Assembly: GCF_900100605.1 (NCBI RefSeq)
Contig: NZ_FNCN01000010.1
Coordinates: forward strand, 185,628-249,627
Reading direction: 5' to 3'
From: Sinosporangium album
Lineage (GTDB): Bacteria > Actinomycetota > Actinomycetes > Streptosporangiales > Streptosporangiaceae
Length of the DNA stretch: 64,000 nt
Shown here one piece after another: positions 1-8,502 of the stretch (position 1 is the first letter of the stretch; each line of letters begins with the position of its first letter). The translations under genes and the position numbers were made by a program. The notes beneath the pieces are model-generated. The model was given only the letters and a program-made list of their open reading frames with translations. It was not told the DNA's origin and did not search any database.

Positions 1-107
1 GCGCCCGCGCCGTCGTGGGCCACGTCCACGGCGTGCGCCTCGTCGCGCAGCCACTCGGCGATCGCGCCTGCGAGCAACGGTTCGTCTTCGACCACAAGCA
101 CCCTCAC
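1..107 (-). CDS. Response regulator, N-terminal fragment (cut by window edge)
   Basis: Only the first 35 codons lie in the window. The reverse complement begins GTG and reads MRVLVVEDEPLLAGAIAEWL, the first strand and helix of a CheY-like receiver domain with the acidic pair that binds Mg. The family (OmpR-type regulators) usually continues with a phosphoacceptor Asp near residue 51 and a winged helix, none of which is visible here. The gene is divergent from the lipoprotein/ABC operon starting at 362. Response regulators next to MacAB-like exporters often control them, so it may regulate that operon; this is inference from position. Confidence 0.8.
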   Translation of the reverse strand, partial: MRVLVVEDEPLLAGAIAEWLRDEAHAVDVAHDGAG

Positions 108-361
108 GGCTGCCCCCTCCGCGCGCGGCCCGATCGGCCGCCTCCCGACCGGCGGCCCCGTCTCCCGCCTTGCGCCCCAATGGTCTCTCACCTGATGTTT
201 CGCAACTGTAAAGCACCGGCAATGCCGAGTTCGCGGCCGGCGGACGCTTCGAAACACGGGTGAAACGGCGATGCGGGTTGACTTCCCGGTTAAAGCGGCA
301 GGCATTCGCGCCGCCGCGTCAGAAGCCCCGTCAGAAGCCGCGCCAGAAAAGGAAACCAACC

Positions 362-898
362 ATGAGTAGTCAACTCCGCACGGCCGTGCTCGCCGTACCG
401 TTCGCGGCCTTGTTGGCCCTGACCGCGTGCGGGACGGACAAGCCGCAGGCCCAGATCGCCTCTGCCGGGAACACGCCGGCGGCCGATGCCAGTGCGCCTG
501 CGGGTGGAGGCGAGGAGCAGTTGAAGCCGGAGGAGAAGATTCTGAAGTTCGTCCAATGCATGCGGGAGAACGGCGTGCAGATGGAGGACCCCGACCCGAG
601 CGACGGCGGCCGGTTCCGGATGGACATGAGGGGCCAGGACAAGTCGATCGTGGAAGCCGCCCAGCAGAAGTGCCAGAAGCACTCGCCGATGAGCGGGCCG
701 GGGGCCAAGCAGGATCCCCAGATGGCCGAGAACATGGTGAAGATGGCCCAGTGCATGCGGGCCAACGGGGTGGAGAAGTTCCCCGACCCCGAGGGGCAGG
801 GGCTGCTCATCACTCCGGAGATCAGCAAGGACCCTGATTTCCCGGCGGCGCAGAAGAAGTGCGAATCCCCCCTGCCTGCTCTCGCCCCTCAGTCCTGA
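362..898 (+). CDS. Putative secreted lipoprotein
   Basis: The protein is 178 aa. It has a lipoprotein signal peptide ending in LLALTAC-G, so the mature protein should begin with a lipidated Cys near residue 21 and sit on the outer face of the membrane. The mature part holds two similar segments with an MR(E/A)NGV motif and nearby Cys, suggesting a duplicated fold; I do not recognise a named domain. I chose the ATG at 362 because the signal peptide starts there and an AAAGGA-like site lies just upstream; an upstream in-frame start would put a long basic extension in front of it. It is first in an operon with a membrane-fusion protein and an ABC transporter, so it may assist that export system. 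Confidence 0.75.
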   Translation: MSSQLRTAVLAVPFAALLALTACGTDKPQAQIASAGNTPAADASAPAGGGEEQLKPEEKILKFVQCMRENGVQMEDPDPSDGGRFRMDMRGQDKSIVEAAQQKCQKHSPMSGPGAKQDPQMAENMVKMAQCMRANGVEKFPDPEGQGLLITPEISKDPDFPAAQKKCESPLPALAPQS

Positions 899-909
899 TC
901 GGGTAGGCC

Positions 910-2018
910 ATGGCGAACGACGGTGTCAAAGATGTGCCCACCCGTCCCGAGGGGAGACGTGGCCGCTCGCGGGGGCGCGCATGGGGTGCTCTGGCCGTGG
1001 CCGTGGTGATCGCGGCCACAGCGGGCGGCACGTTCATTCTGCTTTCGCGGGAGGGGGGCGAGGGCGAGCAGAGCAGCGCGCGGCTGCCTCCGGCGACGGC
1101 TCAGGTGACCAGGCAGACGCTGCACGACACAAAGACGATCAGCGGCTCGTTGGGGTACGGGCCGACGACCTCTCTGGTGAACCGCCTTTCCGGCACCGTG
1201 ACATGGGTGCCGGGAAGCGGTGATGTGGTCCGGCGTGGAAAGCCGCTCTACAGGGTGGACAACACTCCGGTGGTTCTCATGTACGGCTCGCTCGCGGCGT
1301 ACCGGGAACTGGCTCCGGGGGTCGAGGGGCGCGACGTGAAACAGCTCGAAAGCAATCTGAAGGCTCTCGGCTACGGCGGTTTCACGGTCGACGACGAATA
1401 CGACTGGGAAACCGCCGAGGCGGTCCAGGAATGGCAGGACGACCTGGGGCTTGAGGAGACCGGCAGGGTCGAGCTCGGCCGGGTGGTGTTCCGGCCGAGC
1501 GCGGTGCGGGTGGACAGTGTGGAGGCGACGGCCGGCCAGCCGGCCGCACCGGCCCAGGCGGTCTTGACGTACACGGGGACGTCCAGGGTGGTCACCGTAC
1601 AGATGGATGTCTCCGACCAGCGGCTGGCCAAGGAGAAGGCGAAAGTCACGATCAAACTTCCGGACGGCAAGGAGGCCGCCGGCAGGATCCGCGATGTCTA
1701 CACAGTGATCCAGCCGGCTCAGGGCCAGGGCAGCGAGGCGGAGACCAAGATCGAGTCGATCGTCTCGCTGTCGCGCAAAGCCGCGCGGGGGCTCGATGCG
1801 GCGGCGGTGGATGTGACGTTTACCGCCTCTTCCAGGAAGAACGTGCTCACTGTGCCGGTCTCGGCGCTTGTCGCCCTCTCCGAGGGGGGCTACGGCGTCG
1901 AGGTGGTGTCCGGTGGGGCCAGCAAGTTCGTGCCGGTGGAGACTGGATTGTTCGCCTCGGGCAGGGTCGAGGTCAGCGGTGGGGATCTCGCCGAGGGCGT
2001 GGCGGTGGGAATACCGAA

Positions 2019-2022
<4 letters not shown>
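910..2022 (+). CDS. Membrane-fusion (HlyD/MacA-like) protein with peptidoglycan-binding domain
   Basis: The protein is 370 aa. A basic N-terminus and one membrane helix (about residues 25-45) anchor it in the cytoplasmic membrane. The extracytoplasmic part begins with the barrel-like sequence typical of periplasmic adaptor proteins ([17 protein letters not shown]). A peptidoglycan-binding type 1 domain follows, about residues 135-185 ([13 protein letters not shown]...[12 protein letters not shown]). The C-terminal beta domain ends with [18 protein letters not shown]. In actinobacteria such proteins accompany MacB-type ABC transporters and may tie the complex to the cell wall. Its stop overlaps the ATPase start (ATGA), so translation is probably coupled. 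Confidence 0.85.
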
Positions 2023-2713
<691 letters not shown>

Positions 2714-2717
<4 letters not shown>

Positions 2718-3931
2718 TGGCCGTCGTCGACCCGCCCAGGCTCGTCCCGGCGCGTATGCGGGTGCGGGACATCGTCCGTGTGGGGGGCGTCGGGCTGCGC
2801 ACCAGGCCGACCCGGGCGTTCTTGTCCGCGCTCGGAATCGCCATCGGCATCGCGGCGATGATCGCGGTCGTCGGGATCTCGGCGTCGTCTCAGGCGCAGC
2901 TCGACCGGCAGCTCGCCGCGCTCGGGACCAACCTGCTGACGGTCACTCCGGGCCAGACCATGTTCGGAGAGGATGCCAAGCTGCCCCCCGAATCCGAGGC
3001 GATGATCGGACGGATCGGGCCGGTCACCTCGGTGTCGGCGGTCGGCAGGGTGAAGGGCGAGAAGATCTACCGTACGGACAAGATCCCCGTTGTGAACACC
3101 GGCGGCCTGGCGACCTACGCCGCACGTGTCGACCTGCCGGCCACCATCGGTGCCACCGTACGCAACGGCACCTGGCTCAACGGAGCCACCGCGCGATATC
3201 CCGCCGTCGTGTTGGGGGCGACGGCGGCCGAGCGGCTCGGCATCGGCAGGGCCGACCCTGACCGCCAGATCCTGATCGGCGATGTCTGGTTCACCGTCGT
3301 GGGCATTCTCGACCCGGTCGCGCTGGCGCCCGAGCTGGACTCGGGGGCGCTGATCGGCTGGGAGGCGGCGGAGAGCTACCTGGGGTTCGACGGGTACGCA
3401 ACGGTGGTCTTCACGCGCTCCGACGAGGACCAGGTGGAGAACGTACGGAACGTCCTGGCGGCCACGGCGAACCCGCAGGCGGCGAACGAGGTCGACGTGT
3501 CACGTCCGTCGGACGCGCTCAGCGCCAAGCGGGCCGCCGGAGCGGCCTTCACCGGGCTTCTGCTCGGGCTCGGCGGGGTCGCGTTGCTGGTGGGAGGGGT
3601 CGGAGTGGCCAACACGATGGTGATCTCCGTGTTGGAGCGGCGGGCCGAGATCGGCCTGCGCCGTTCGCTCGGAGCTACGCGGGGGCAGGTCCGTACGCAG
3701 TTCTTGACCGAGTCGCTGCTGCTGTCGGCCATGGGAGGAGTCGGAGGTGTGCTGCTGGGGGCGGCGGTCACGATCGGCTACTCGACTTTCCAGGACTGGC
3801 CGTTCTCCGTGCCGTTCTGGTCTGTCTCTGGAGGTTTGGGAGCGACCCTTTTCATCGGAGGGCTCGCCGGGCTCTATCCCGCGATCCGCGCCTCCCGGCT
3901 CTCGCCCACGGAGGCGTTGACGACGCCCTAA
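2714..3931 (+). CDS. ABC transporter permease (MacB/FtsX family)
   Basis: The protein is 405 aa. One N-terminal membrane helix (about residues 33-55) precedes a large extracytoplasmic MacB-PCD-like domain (to about residue 270). A C-terminal FtsX domain has three helices, including [21 protein letters not shown] followed by the conserved [18 protein letters not shown] coupling helix. It ends with [15 protein letters not shown], the usual end of MacB permeases. The start is GTG coupled to the ATPase stop; a second in-frame ATG follows directly. Last gene of the operon, followed after five bases by a strong hairpin. Confidence 0.92.
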
Positions 3932-3936
3932 GGTCC

Positions 3937-3968
3937 GTCGCTCTCCCCGGTGCGGCGGGGAGAGCGAC
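3937..3968 (+). terminator. Intrinsic terminator hairpin after the ABC operon
   Basis: A perfect 13-bp stem (GTCGCTCTCCCCG and its complement) with a 6-base loop lies five bases after the permease stop. There is no clear U tract, as is common in high-GC actinomycetes. Confidence 0.7.
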
Positions 3969-4053
3969 ACGTCTTTCCGAACCTGGTCTCGTGGGGTGTC
4001 GGCAGGCGTAAGATGGATCGAACACAGGATCGAATGGAAGGTGGTGTCCTGCC

Positions 4054-4674
4054 ATGGCGGAGCGTCTACACGGGAAGCCTGTGCCGGAGACCTATTCGAG
4101 CGTCGACTCCGAGGACTGGTCGTGTGACGACCTGTCGGGCCGGAAGTACGAGCAGGTGGCGTTCAACGACGTCGACATGATGGAGACGTCGAGCCGGGGC
4201 GCGGTGTTCTTCGAGTGCACGTTCAGAAATGTGCGGTTCAACGCCTCGGAGCACCACGACTCCGCCTTCCTCAACTGCACGTTCAAGCGGTGCGCGTTCT
4301 TCGACGCCTCGTTCACCGGCTGCAAGTTCGTCGGCAGCATGTTCGACGGGTGCACGTTCGACCTGATGAAGGTCGACGGCGGCGACTGGTCGTTCGTCGG
4401 CATGCCGGGTGCCCCCGTGGGCACGGCCTCGTTCACGAACGTGCGCATGCGCGAGGCCGACTTGACGGGGCTCCGGGGGGAGGGTGTCGTGCTCCGGCAG
4501 GTCGATCTGGCGGGGGCGCTGCTGCGCTCCGCCGATCTAAGCAGGGCCGATCTGCGCGGCAGCGAGATCGGGGCGCTCGATCCGCTCTCGGTCTCCCTCA
4601 AGGGCGCCAAGATCGACCTTGGCCAGGCGGCCGTGATCGCGATGGCGCTCGGCCTGGAGGTCAGCCCCACCTGA
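4054..4674 (+). CDS. Pentapeptide-repeat protein
   Basis: The protein is 206 aa. From about residue 20 it shows repeated A(D/N)LXX-type five-residue units, for example [34 protein letters not shown] and [26 protein letters not shown]. These are expected to build a right-handed quadrilateral beta helix. Some family members protect DNA gyrase, but most have no known function, and nothing here identifies a target. The many Cys in the first repeats are notable. It has no signal peptide, so it is probably cytoplasmic. It stands alone between two terminator-like hairpins. Confidence 0.8.
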   Translation: MAERLHGKPVPETYSSVDSEDWSCDDLSGRKYEQVAFNDVDMMETSSRGAVFFECTFRNVRFNASEHHDSAFLNCTFKRCAFFDASFTGCKFVGSMFDGCTFDLMKVDGGDWSFVGMPGAPVGTASFTNVRMREADLTGLRGEGVVLRQVDLAGALLRSADLSRADLRGSEIGALDPLSVSLKGAKIDLGQAAVIAMALGLEVSPT

Positions 4675-4768
4675 CGACACGCCGAGTCCACCGGCCACCT
4701 GCGTGTCTTGGTGAAGTACGTGCTAGCATGCCGAACAGTTGCAGTTGTGGTACCCATGAACTTTGTGT

Positions 4769-4808
4769 GCACCTGACGGGATGTGGCGTCGGGTGCATTT
4801 TGTTTTTG
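4769..4808 (+). terminator. Intrinsic terminator or leader attenuator upstream of the cold-shock gene
   Basis: A 10-bp stem (GCACCTGACG pairing with CGTCGGGTGC through one G-U pair) is followed by ATTTTGTTTTTGG, the only classical U-rich terminator in this region. It lies 95 bases after the pentapeptide gene and 88 bases before the cold-shock start. It may end the upstream transcript or sit inside the cold-shock leader, since a TAGCAT -10-like site lies just upstream at about 4723. Confidence 0.6.
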
Positions 4809-4895
4809 GCCGGTCATCTCCGGATGGGCTCAATGCGACGACGCGAAGTCGGCACAGGGTCGGCTTCGGCTCCGCCCCTTGGTAAGGAGACTGAT

Positions 4896-5099
4896 ATGGC
4901 TACCGGCACCGTGAAGTGGTTCAACGCCGAAAAGGGTTTCGGCTTCATCGAGCAGGACGGCGGCGGCCCCGACGTCTTCGCTCACTACTCCAACATCGCC
5001 TCCCAGGGCTTCCGTGAGCTGCTGGAGGGCCAGAAGGTGAGCTTCGACATCACCCAGGGCAAGAAGGGCCTGCAGGCCGAGAACATCGTTCCCGCCTAA
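4896..5099 (+). CDS. Cold-shock domain protein (CspA family)
   Basis: The protein is 67 aa, the normal length. It carries both RNA-binding motifs, KGFGFI (RNP1) and DVFAHYS (RNP2, usually VFVHFS), after the invariant GTVKWFN start. It should bind single-stranded RNA or DNA in the cytoplasm and act as an RNA chaperone. A strong AAGGAGA site lies 8 bases before the ATG. The leader is long and structured, which in this family often carries temperature or growth-phase control. A strong terminator follows. Confidence 0.97.
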   Translation: MATGTVKWFNAEKGFGFIEQDGGGPDVFAHYSNIASQGFRELLEGQKVSFDITQGKKGLQAENIVPA

Positions 5100-5142
5100 G
5101 GACACTCCCTTCGGCCCAGAGGTCTGGGCTCGATCCCACGCT

Positions 5143-5176
5143 CTGGCCCGCGCCTTCCCTGGAAGGCGCGGGCCAG
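5143..5176 (+). terminator. Terminator hairpin after the cold-shock gene
   Basis: A perfect 16-bp stem (CTGGCCCGCGCCTTCC and its complement) with a 2-base loop lies 44 bases after the cold-shock stop. Confidence 0.75.
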
Positions 5177-5477
5177 ACGCATGTTCCGAGCGGACTCGGG
5201 CTGACCCGGCGGGCCCGAGTGGGCCTGGTAAGCCGGCCCGCGTCGCGGGCCGGAGTCCGTCGGGCGCTGTGAATCGCACCACACGAGGCCCACAGGCGAG
5301 GACGCCCGATATGCAAGGCCGACCGCAGGATGCGGCGACGTGGTCGCCGCAGATCAGAGCCGACAAGTCGGATCTGCGCCACCATTCCACCACCCCCATG
5401 TCGCCCGAAAGTGTGTTTCGTCGGGTTTTGGGCGGGTAGGGCTGGCCGGGCATCCATCCGCGCCAGGACCGGAAGAC

Positions 5478-5753
5478 GTGATCAACACGGTTCTCGACAA
5501 AGGACTCGCCATCGAGACGTACTCCCAAGACCCACACATGGACCCACACATGAACGCCCACGAGCGGCTCCTCGACGAGACCTCGCTCACAGCCCCGGTG
5601 CTGCCCTTCCGGTTCGGCGCGGTGACGGCGGGCCCGCAGGCGATCGTCGACGAACTGCTGACGCCGCACCACGACGAGTCCCTCACCGAGCTCAGTGGTG
5701 CGGCCGTATCGACCTGCGTCTGATCGGCCCGCTGTCGCCGTACGACTTCGTGG
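5478..5753 (+). pseudogene. Gas-vesicle gene relic (GvpJ/GvpA-like start joined to GvpF/L pieces)
   Basis: A short reading frame beginning GTG at 5478 reads VINTVLDKGLAIETY, like the first helix of GvpA/GvpJ proteins. In the same frame follows APVLPFRFGAVTAGPQAIVD and ELLTPHHDE, the conserved core of GvpF/GvpL. In another frame RLIGPLSPYDFV matches the GvpF/L C-terminal end. Intact GvpF/L proteins are about 250 aa, so most of the second half is missing and the two pieces are out of frame. I read this as the scar of a deleted gas-vesicle cluster; it is unlikely to be functional. The family match is from memory of the motifs. Confidence 0.6.
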
Positions 5754-6370
5754 TGCCGCAGCCGCGACACTCCGGTCCGTGACCGTTTCGGGGCATCGAC
5801 TCGGGCGGCCGACTCGGGGGTGGCCACCTGCCGGCCCCTTGTCCAAGCACCGGAACTCCGGAACTCCGGCGATACGCGTGACCGGCGGCCGGCGCCGCCG
5901 CGACACGCGGCCCGATGATCGGCTCCGGCTCCGGCGTGACACGCCGCGCCCTGACCGCGCTGACGTGACACCCCGCGCCGCGGCGAGCCGGTCGCCATCC
6001 CGGCGTACGGCCAACCCTGGTGTGCGGCGCCCTGGCCGGTGGCGAGCTCGTGGACAAGACCGACCCCGGTGTACGGCGCACCGGCCCGCGGGGCTGTGGC
6101 GAGCCGGTGTCGGCCTGGTGAACAGGACCGGCCCCGGCGCGCCTGCAGTGAGGGCGGGCCGGGGCCGAAGGTGGAGGTCCGGACCGTTACCGGTCTGCAC
6201 CACGGGAGTAGGTGGACACTGCTCGTGGACCTCCACGCGCTCAGCGCGTTGGGAACAACCCTCACGGGCGCGGGTGTCCGGCACGACGACGCCGCATGTC
6301 CCCCTGGTGACCAAAAGGCGAAATTCCAGCGTTTCTTGTGAAGCGCCCCCGGTCATCAGATGCCGGGCCC
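5754..6370. other. Gene-poor stretch after the gvp relic
   Basis: About 600 bases with no convincing coding frame on either strand. Long open frames here are by-products of high GC. No repeat or RNA gene was recognised; the stretch is probably further decayed remains of the gas-vesicle region. Confidence 0.4.
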
Positions 6371-7480
6371 TCAGCTACGACCGATCCACTCCGTGGCGGT
6401 CGTCAGGTCGGCCAGGTTCGACTGTAGCGGCGCGATGCCGAGCCCCGGGCCCTGCGGGACGGAGAGGCGACCATCGGCGAGCACGAACGGGGCGGTGATG
6501 TCCTTTTCGTAATACCGGGCGGTGGCCGAGATGTCGCCGGGGAGGGTGAACCCGGGCAGGGCGGCGAGAGCGAGGTTGGCGGCGCGGCCGAGGCCGGTCT
6601 CCAGCATGCCGCCGCACCAGACGGGGATGCCGTTGGCACGGGCGAGGTCGTGGATGCGGCGGGCCTCGAGGTAGCCGCCGACGCGCCCCGGCTTGATGTT
6701 GATGATCGAGCAGGCCCTGCGGCGGATCGCGTCCGCGGCGTCGCGGGCCGAGGTGATGCTCTCGTCCAGGCAGATCGGGGTGTCGACCCGAGCCGCGAAC
6801 CGGATGTGGGAGTCCAGGTCGTCGGGGTCGAACGGCTGCTCGATGAGTGTCAGGCCGTAGGCGTCGAGTTTGGCGAGGTGGGGGATGTCGCCCGCCTCGT
6901 AGGCGGTGTTGGCGTCGACGGTGAGCATGATGTCGGCGCCGAAGGTCTCGCGTACGGCGCGGACCGGCTCGATGTCCCAACCGGGTTCGATCTTGAGCTT
7001 GATCCTCGCGTACTGCGCGCTGAGGTGCTTGTCCACGATGTCGAGGAGGTCGTCGACGGTGTCGGTGATGCCGACGGAGACGCCGACGGCGAGGCTGCGC
7101 CGTACGGCTCCGAGGTGGGCGGCGAGGGAGATGCCGCGGGAGGTGAGCCAGGCGTCGAGGACGGCCATCTCGACGGCGGACTTGGCCATGGGGTGGCCGC
7201 GCAGGTGGCTGAGGGCGGGGGCCACGCCGGCGGGGTCGAGGTCGTCGAGGCCGAACAGAGTCGGGAGGAAGAAGCGGCGGATCACGTCGGCCGCCCCTTC
7301 GAGGTATTCGGGGCAGTACATCGGGTCGTCTTCGGCGACGCATTCGCCGAAGCCTTCTCCTTCGTCGGTGACGACGCGCACGAGGAGGGCGTTGCGCGTG
7401 GTCTGGGTGCCGAGGGAGGTGCGGAACGGGGTGACGAGGGGAAGCGCCACCTGGCGGAGTTCGACGCCTTCGAGTTTCAC
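6371..7480 (-). CDS. menC: o-Succinylbenzoate synthase / N-succinylamino acid racemase (enolase superfamily)
   Basis: The protein is 369 aa, typical of the OSBS/NSAR (MenC type 2) family. It has the N-terminal capping domain (VELRQVALPLVTPFRTSLG) and the barrel with catalytic KxK in RIKLKIEPG. The metal ligands lie in LTVDANTAY, LIEQPFDPDDL and ICLDESIT, and the second catalytic Lys is in IINIKPGRVGG. These enzymes either make o-succinylbenzoate for menaquinone or racemise N-acylamino acids. The start is GTG, overlapping the stop of the upstream GNAT gene (GTGA), and no other men gene is near. The racemase role is therefore more likely here; the gene symbol names the family, not a proven function. 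Confidence 0.85.
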   Translation of the reverse strand: MKLEGVELRQVALPLVTPFRTSLGTQTTRNALLVRVVTDEGEGFGECVAEDDPMYCPEYLEGAADVIRRFFLPTLFGLDDLDPAGVAPALSHLRGHPMAKSAVEMAVLDAWLTSRGISLAAHLGAVRRSLAVGVSVGITDTVDDLLDIVDKHLSAQYARIKLKIEPGWDIEPVRAVRETFGADIMLTVDANTAYEAGDIPHLAKLDAYGLTLIEQPFDPDDLDSHIRFAARVDTPICLDESITSARDAADAIRRRACSIINIKPGRVGGYLEARRIHDLARANGIPVWCGGMLETGLGRAANLALAALPGFTLPGDISATARYYEKDITAPFVLADGRLSVPQGPGLGIAPLQSNLADLTTATEWIGRS

Positions 7481-8358
7481 GGGGTTCCTCCGCGGGAGAG
7501 TAGGTACCAGCCGGAGCGGGTGATGCCGTCGATGGTGTAGCCGTCGGCGAGCGCTCCTTGGAGCGCCGTGCCGAGAGCGGCGCGCCACCGCTTGGCGGCG
7601 GCGGGGTTCTGAACGCGCAGGGCCTCGATGTCGGTCGGCGTCGCGCACCGCAGGAGCGGCGAGCCGCCGGCGTCGTGTACGGCTCCCGCCTCGTCCACGA
7701 TCGCCACCGCCTCCGCCGGGTCCCGCCCGTCGCGGCCCGCCCCGGACACGCCGACCGCCTCGGACACGCCGACCGCCTCGGATACGCGGTCTGGCTCGGA
7801 TACGCGGTCTGGCTCGGGGGTGACGGGCCAGGAGACGAGGAGCCGGTCGGAGACGTCACCGTCGTTGATCCCGTCGCTGAGCGGCCCGTAGAAGTCGGGC
7901 AGGTACGCGACGGCGCGGGCGCCGAGCCCGACCAGGTTGAAGTAGGCGTTTCGCCGTACGAGTGGGTCGAACGTCCAGGTGATGGCGGTCAGGCCGCGTT
8001 CGGCGGCCCAGGCGCGCTGGTGGGCCTTGAGCAGTCGGCCGACGCCCTTGCCGCGCGCGTCGTGCGCGACGCCCGCGACGTGGGAGTGCAGGGTGGCTCC
8101 TTCCGCGAGGAATCCCCCCGCGACGCCGACCAGCCGGTCCCCGAGGTAGGCCCCGCCGATGTAGCCGCCGGTGTGGGCCAGGGCGCACATGATGTCGAGG
8201 GCGAGCGGCGGGTCGTCCTCCGGCCGGGTCTGCCAGACATCGCGCAGCAGCCGGTCGGCACGCTGAAGGTCAGGGGTGCCGTGAAGGGGGATGACGCGGA
8301 CCTCGGCCGGGGCCGGGTCCGGGGTGAGGAGTTCGACCTGTTCGACCTGTTCAACCAT
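7477..8358 (-). CDS. GNAT-family N-acyltransferase (COG3375-like)
   Basis: The protein is 293 aa. The N-terminal half is a GNAT fold: VWQTRPEDDPP, then GGYIGGAYLGDRLVGVAGGF and the acyl-CoA loop ARGKGVGRLLKAHQRAWA. TWTFDPLVRRNAYFNLVGLGA and YLPDFYGPLSDGIN match the group of predicted acyltransferases found beside NSAR racemases, which supply N-succinylated amino acids. Between about residues 183 and 208 the chain holds tandem PDRVSE and AVGVSE repeats, encoded by 18-base repeats at about 7745-7819. The C-terminal domain (ALRVQNPAAAKRWRAALG) is also seen in the family. It is upstream of and coupled to the racemase. Confidence 0.8.
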   Translation of the reverse strand: MVEQVEQVELLTPDPAPAEVRVIPLHGTPDLQRADRLLRDVWQTRPEDDPPLALDIMCALAHTGGYIGGAYLGDRLVGVAGGFLAEGATLHSHVAGVAHDARGKGVGRLLKAHQRAWAAERGLTAITWTFDPLVRRNAYFNLVGLGARAVAYLPDFYGPLSDGINDGDVSDRLLVSWPVTPEPDRVSEPDRVSEAVGVSEAVGVSGAGRDGRDPAEAVAIVDEAGAVHDAGGSPLLRCATPTDIEALRVQNPAAAKRWRAALGTALQGALADGYTIDGITRSGWYLLSRGGTP

Positions 8359-8502
8359 GTTCTCAGCATGTCCCCGGGCCGCGCGCGTCGCCTTGGCGCA
8401 TAGGCCGAACTTCGCCGGTCCGCCTTTGTGGGGCCGCTACACGCCACTACCACCACAACTCATCAGAGAACAGGACAAACTGCACATCGATGTCCCAGAC
8501 GA

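Noticed and set aside
4830..6356. Long minus-strand frame across the cold-shock gene and gvp relic
   Set aside because: It overlaps the cold-shock gene completely, is Arg/Pro-rich without motifs, and lacks a ribosome site.
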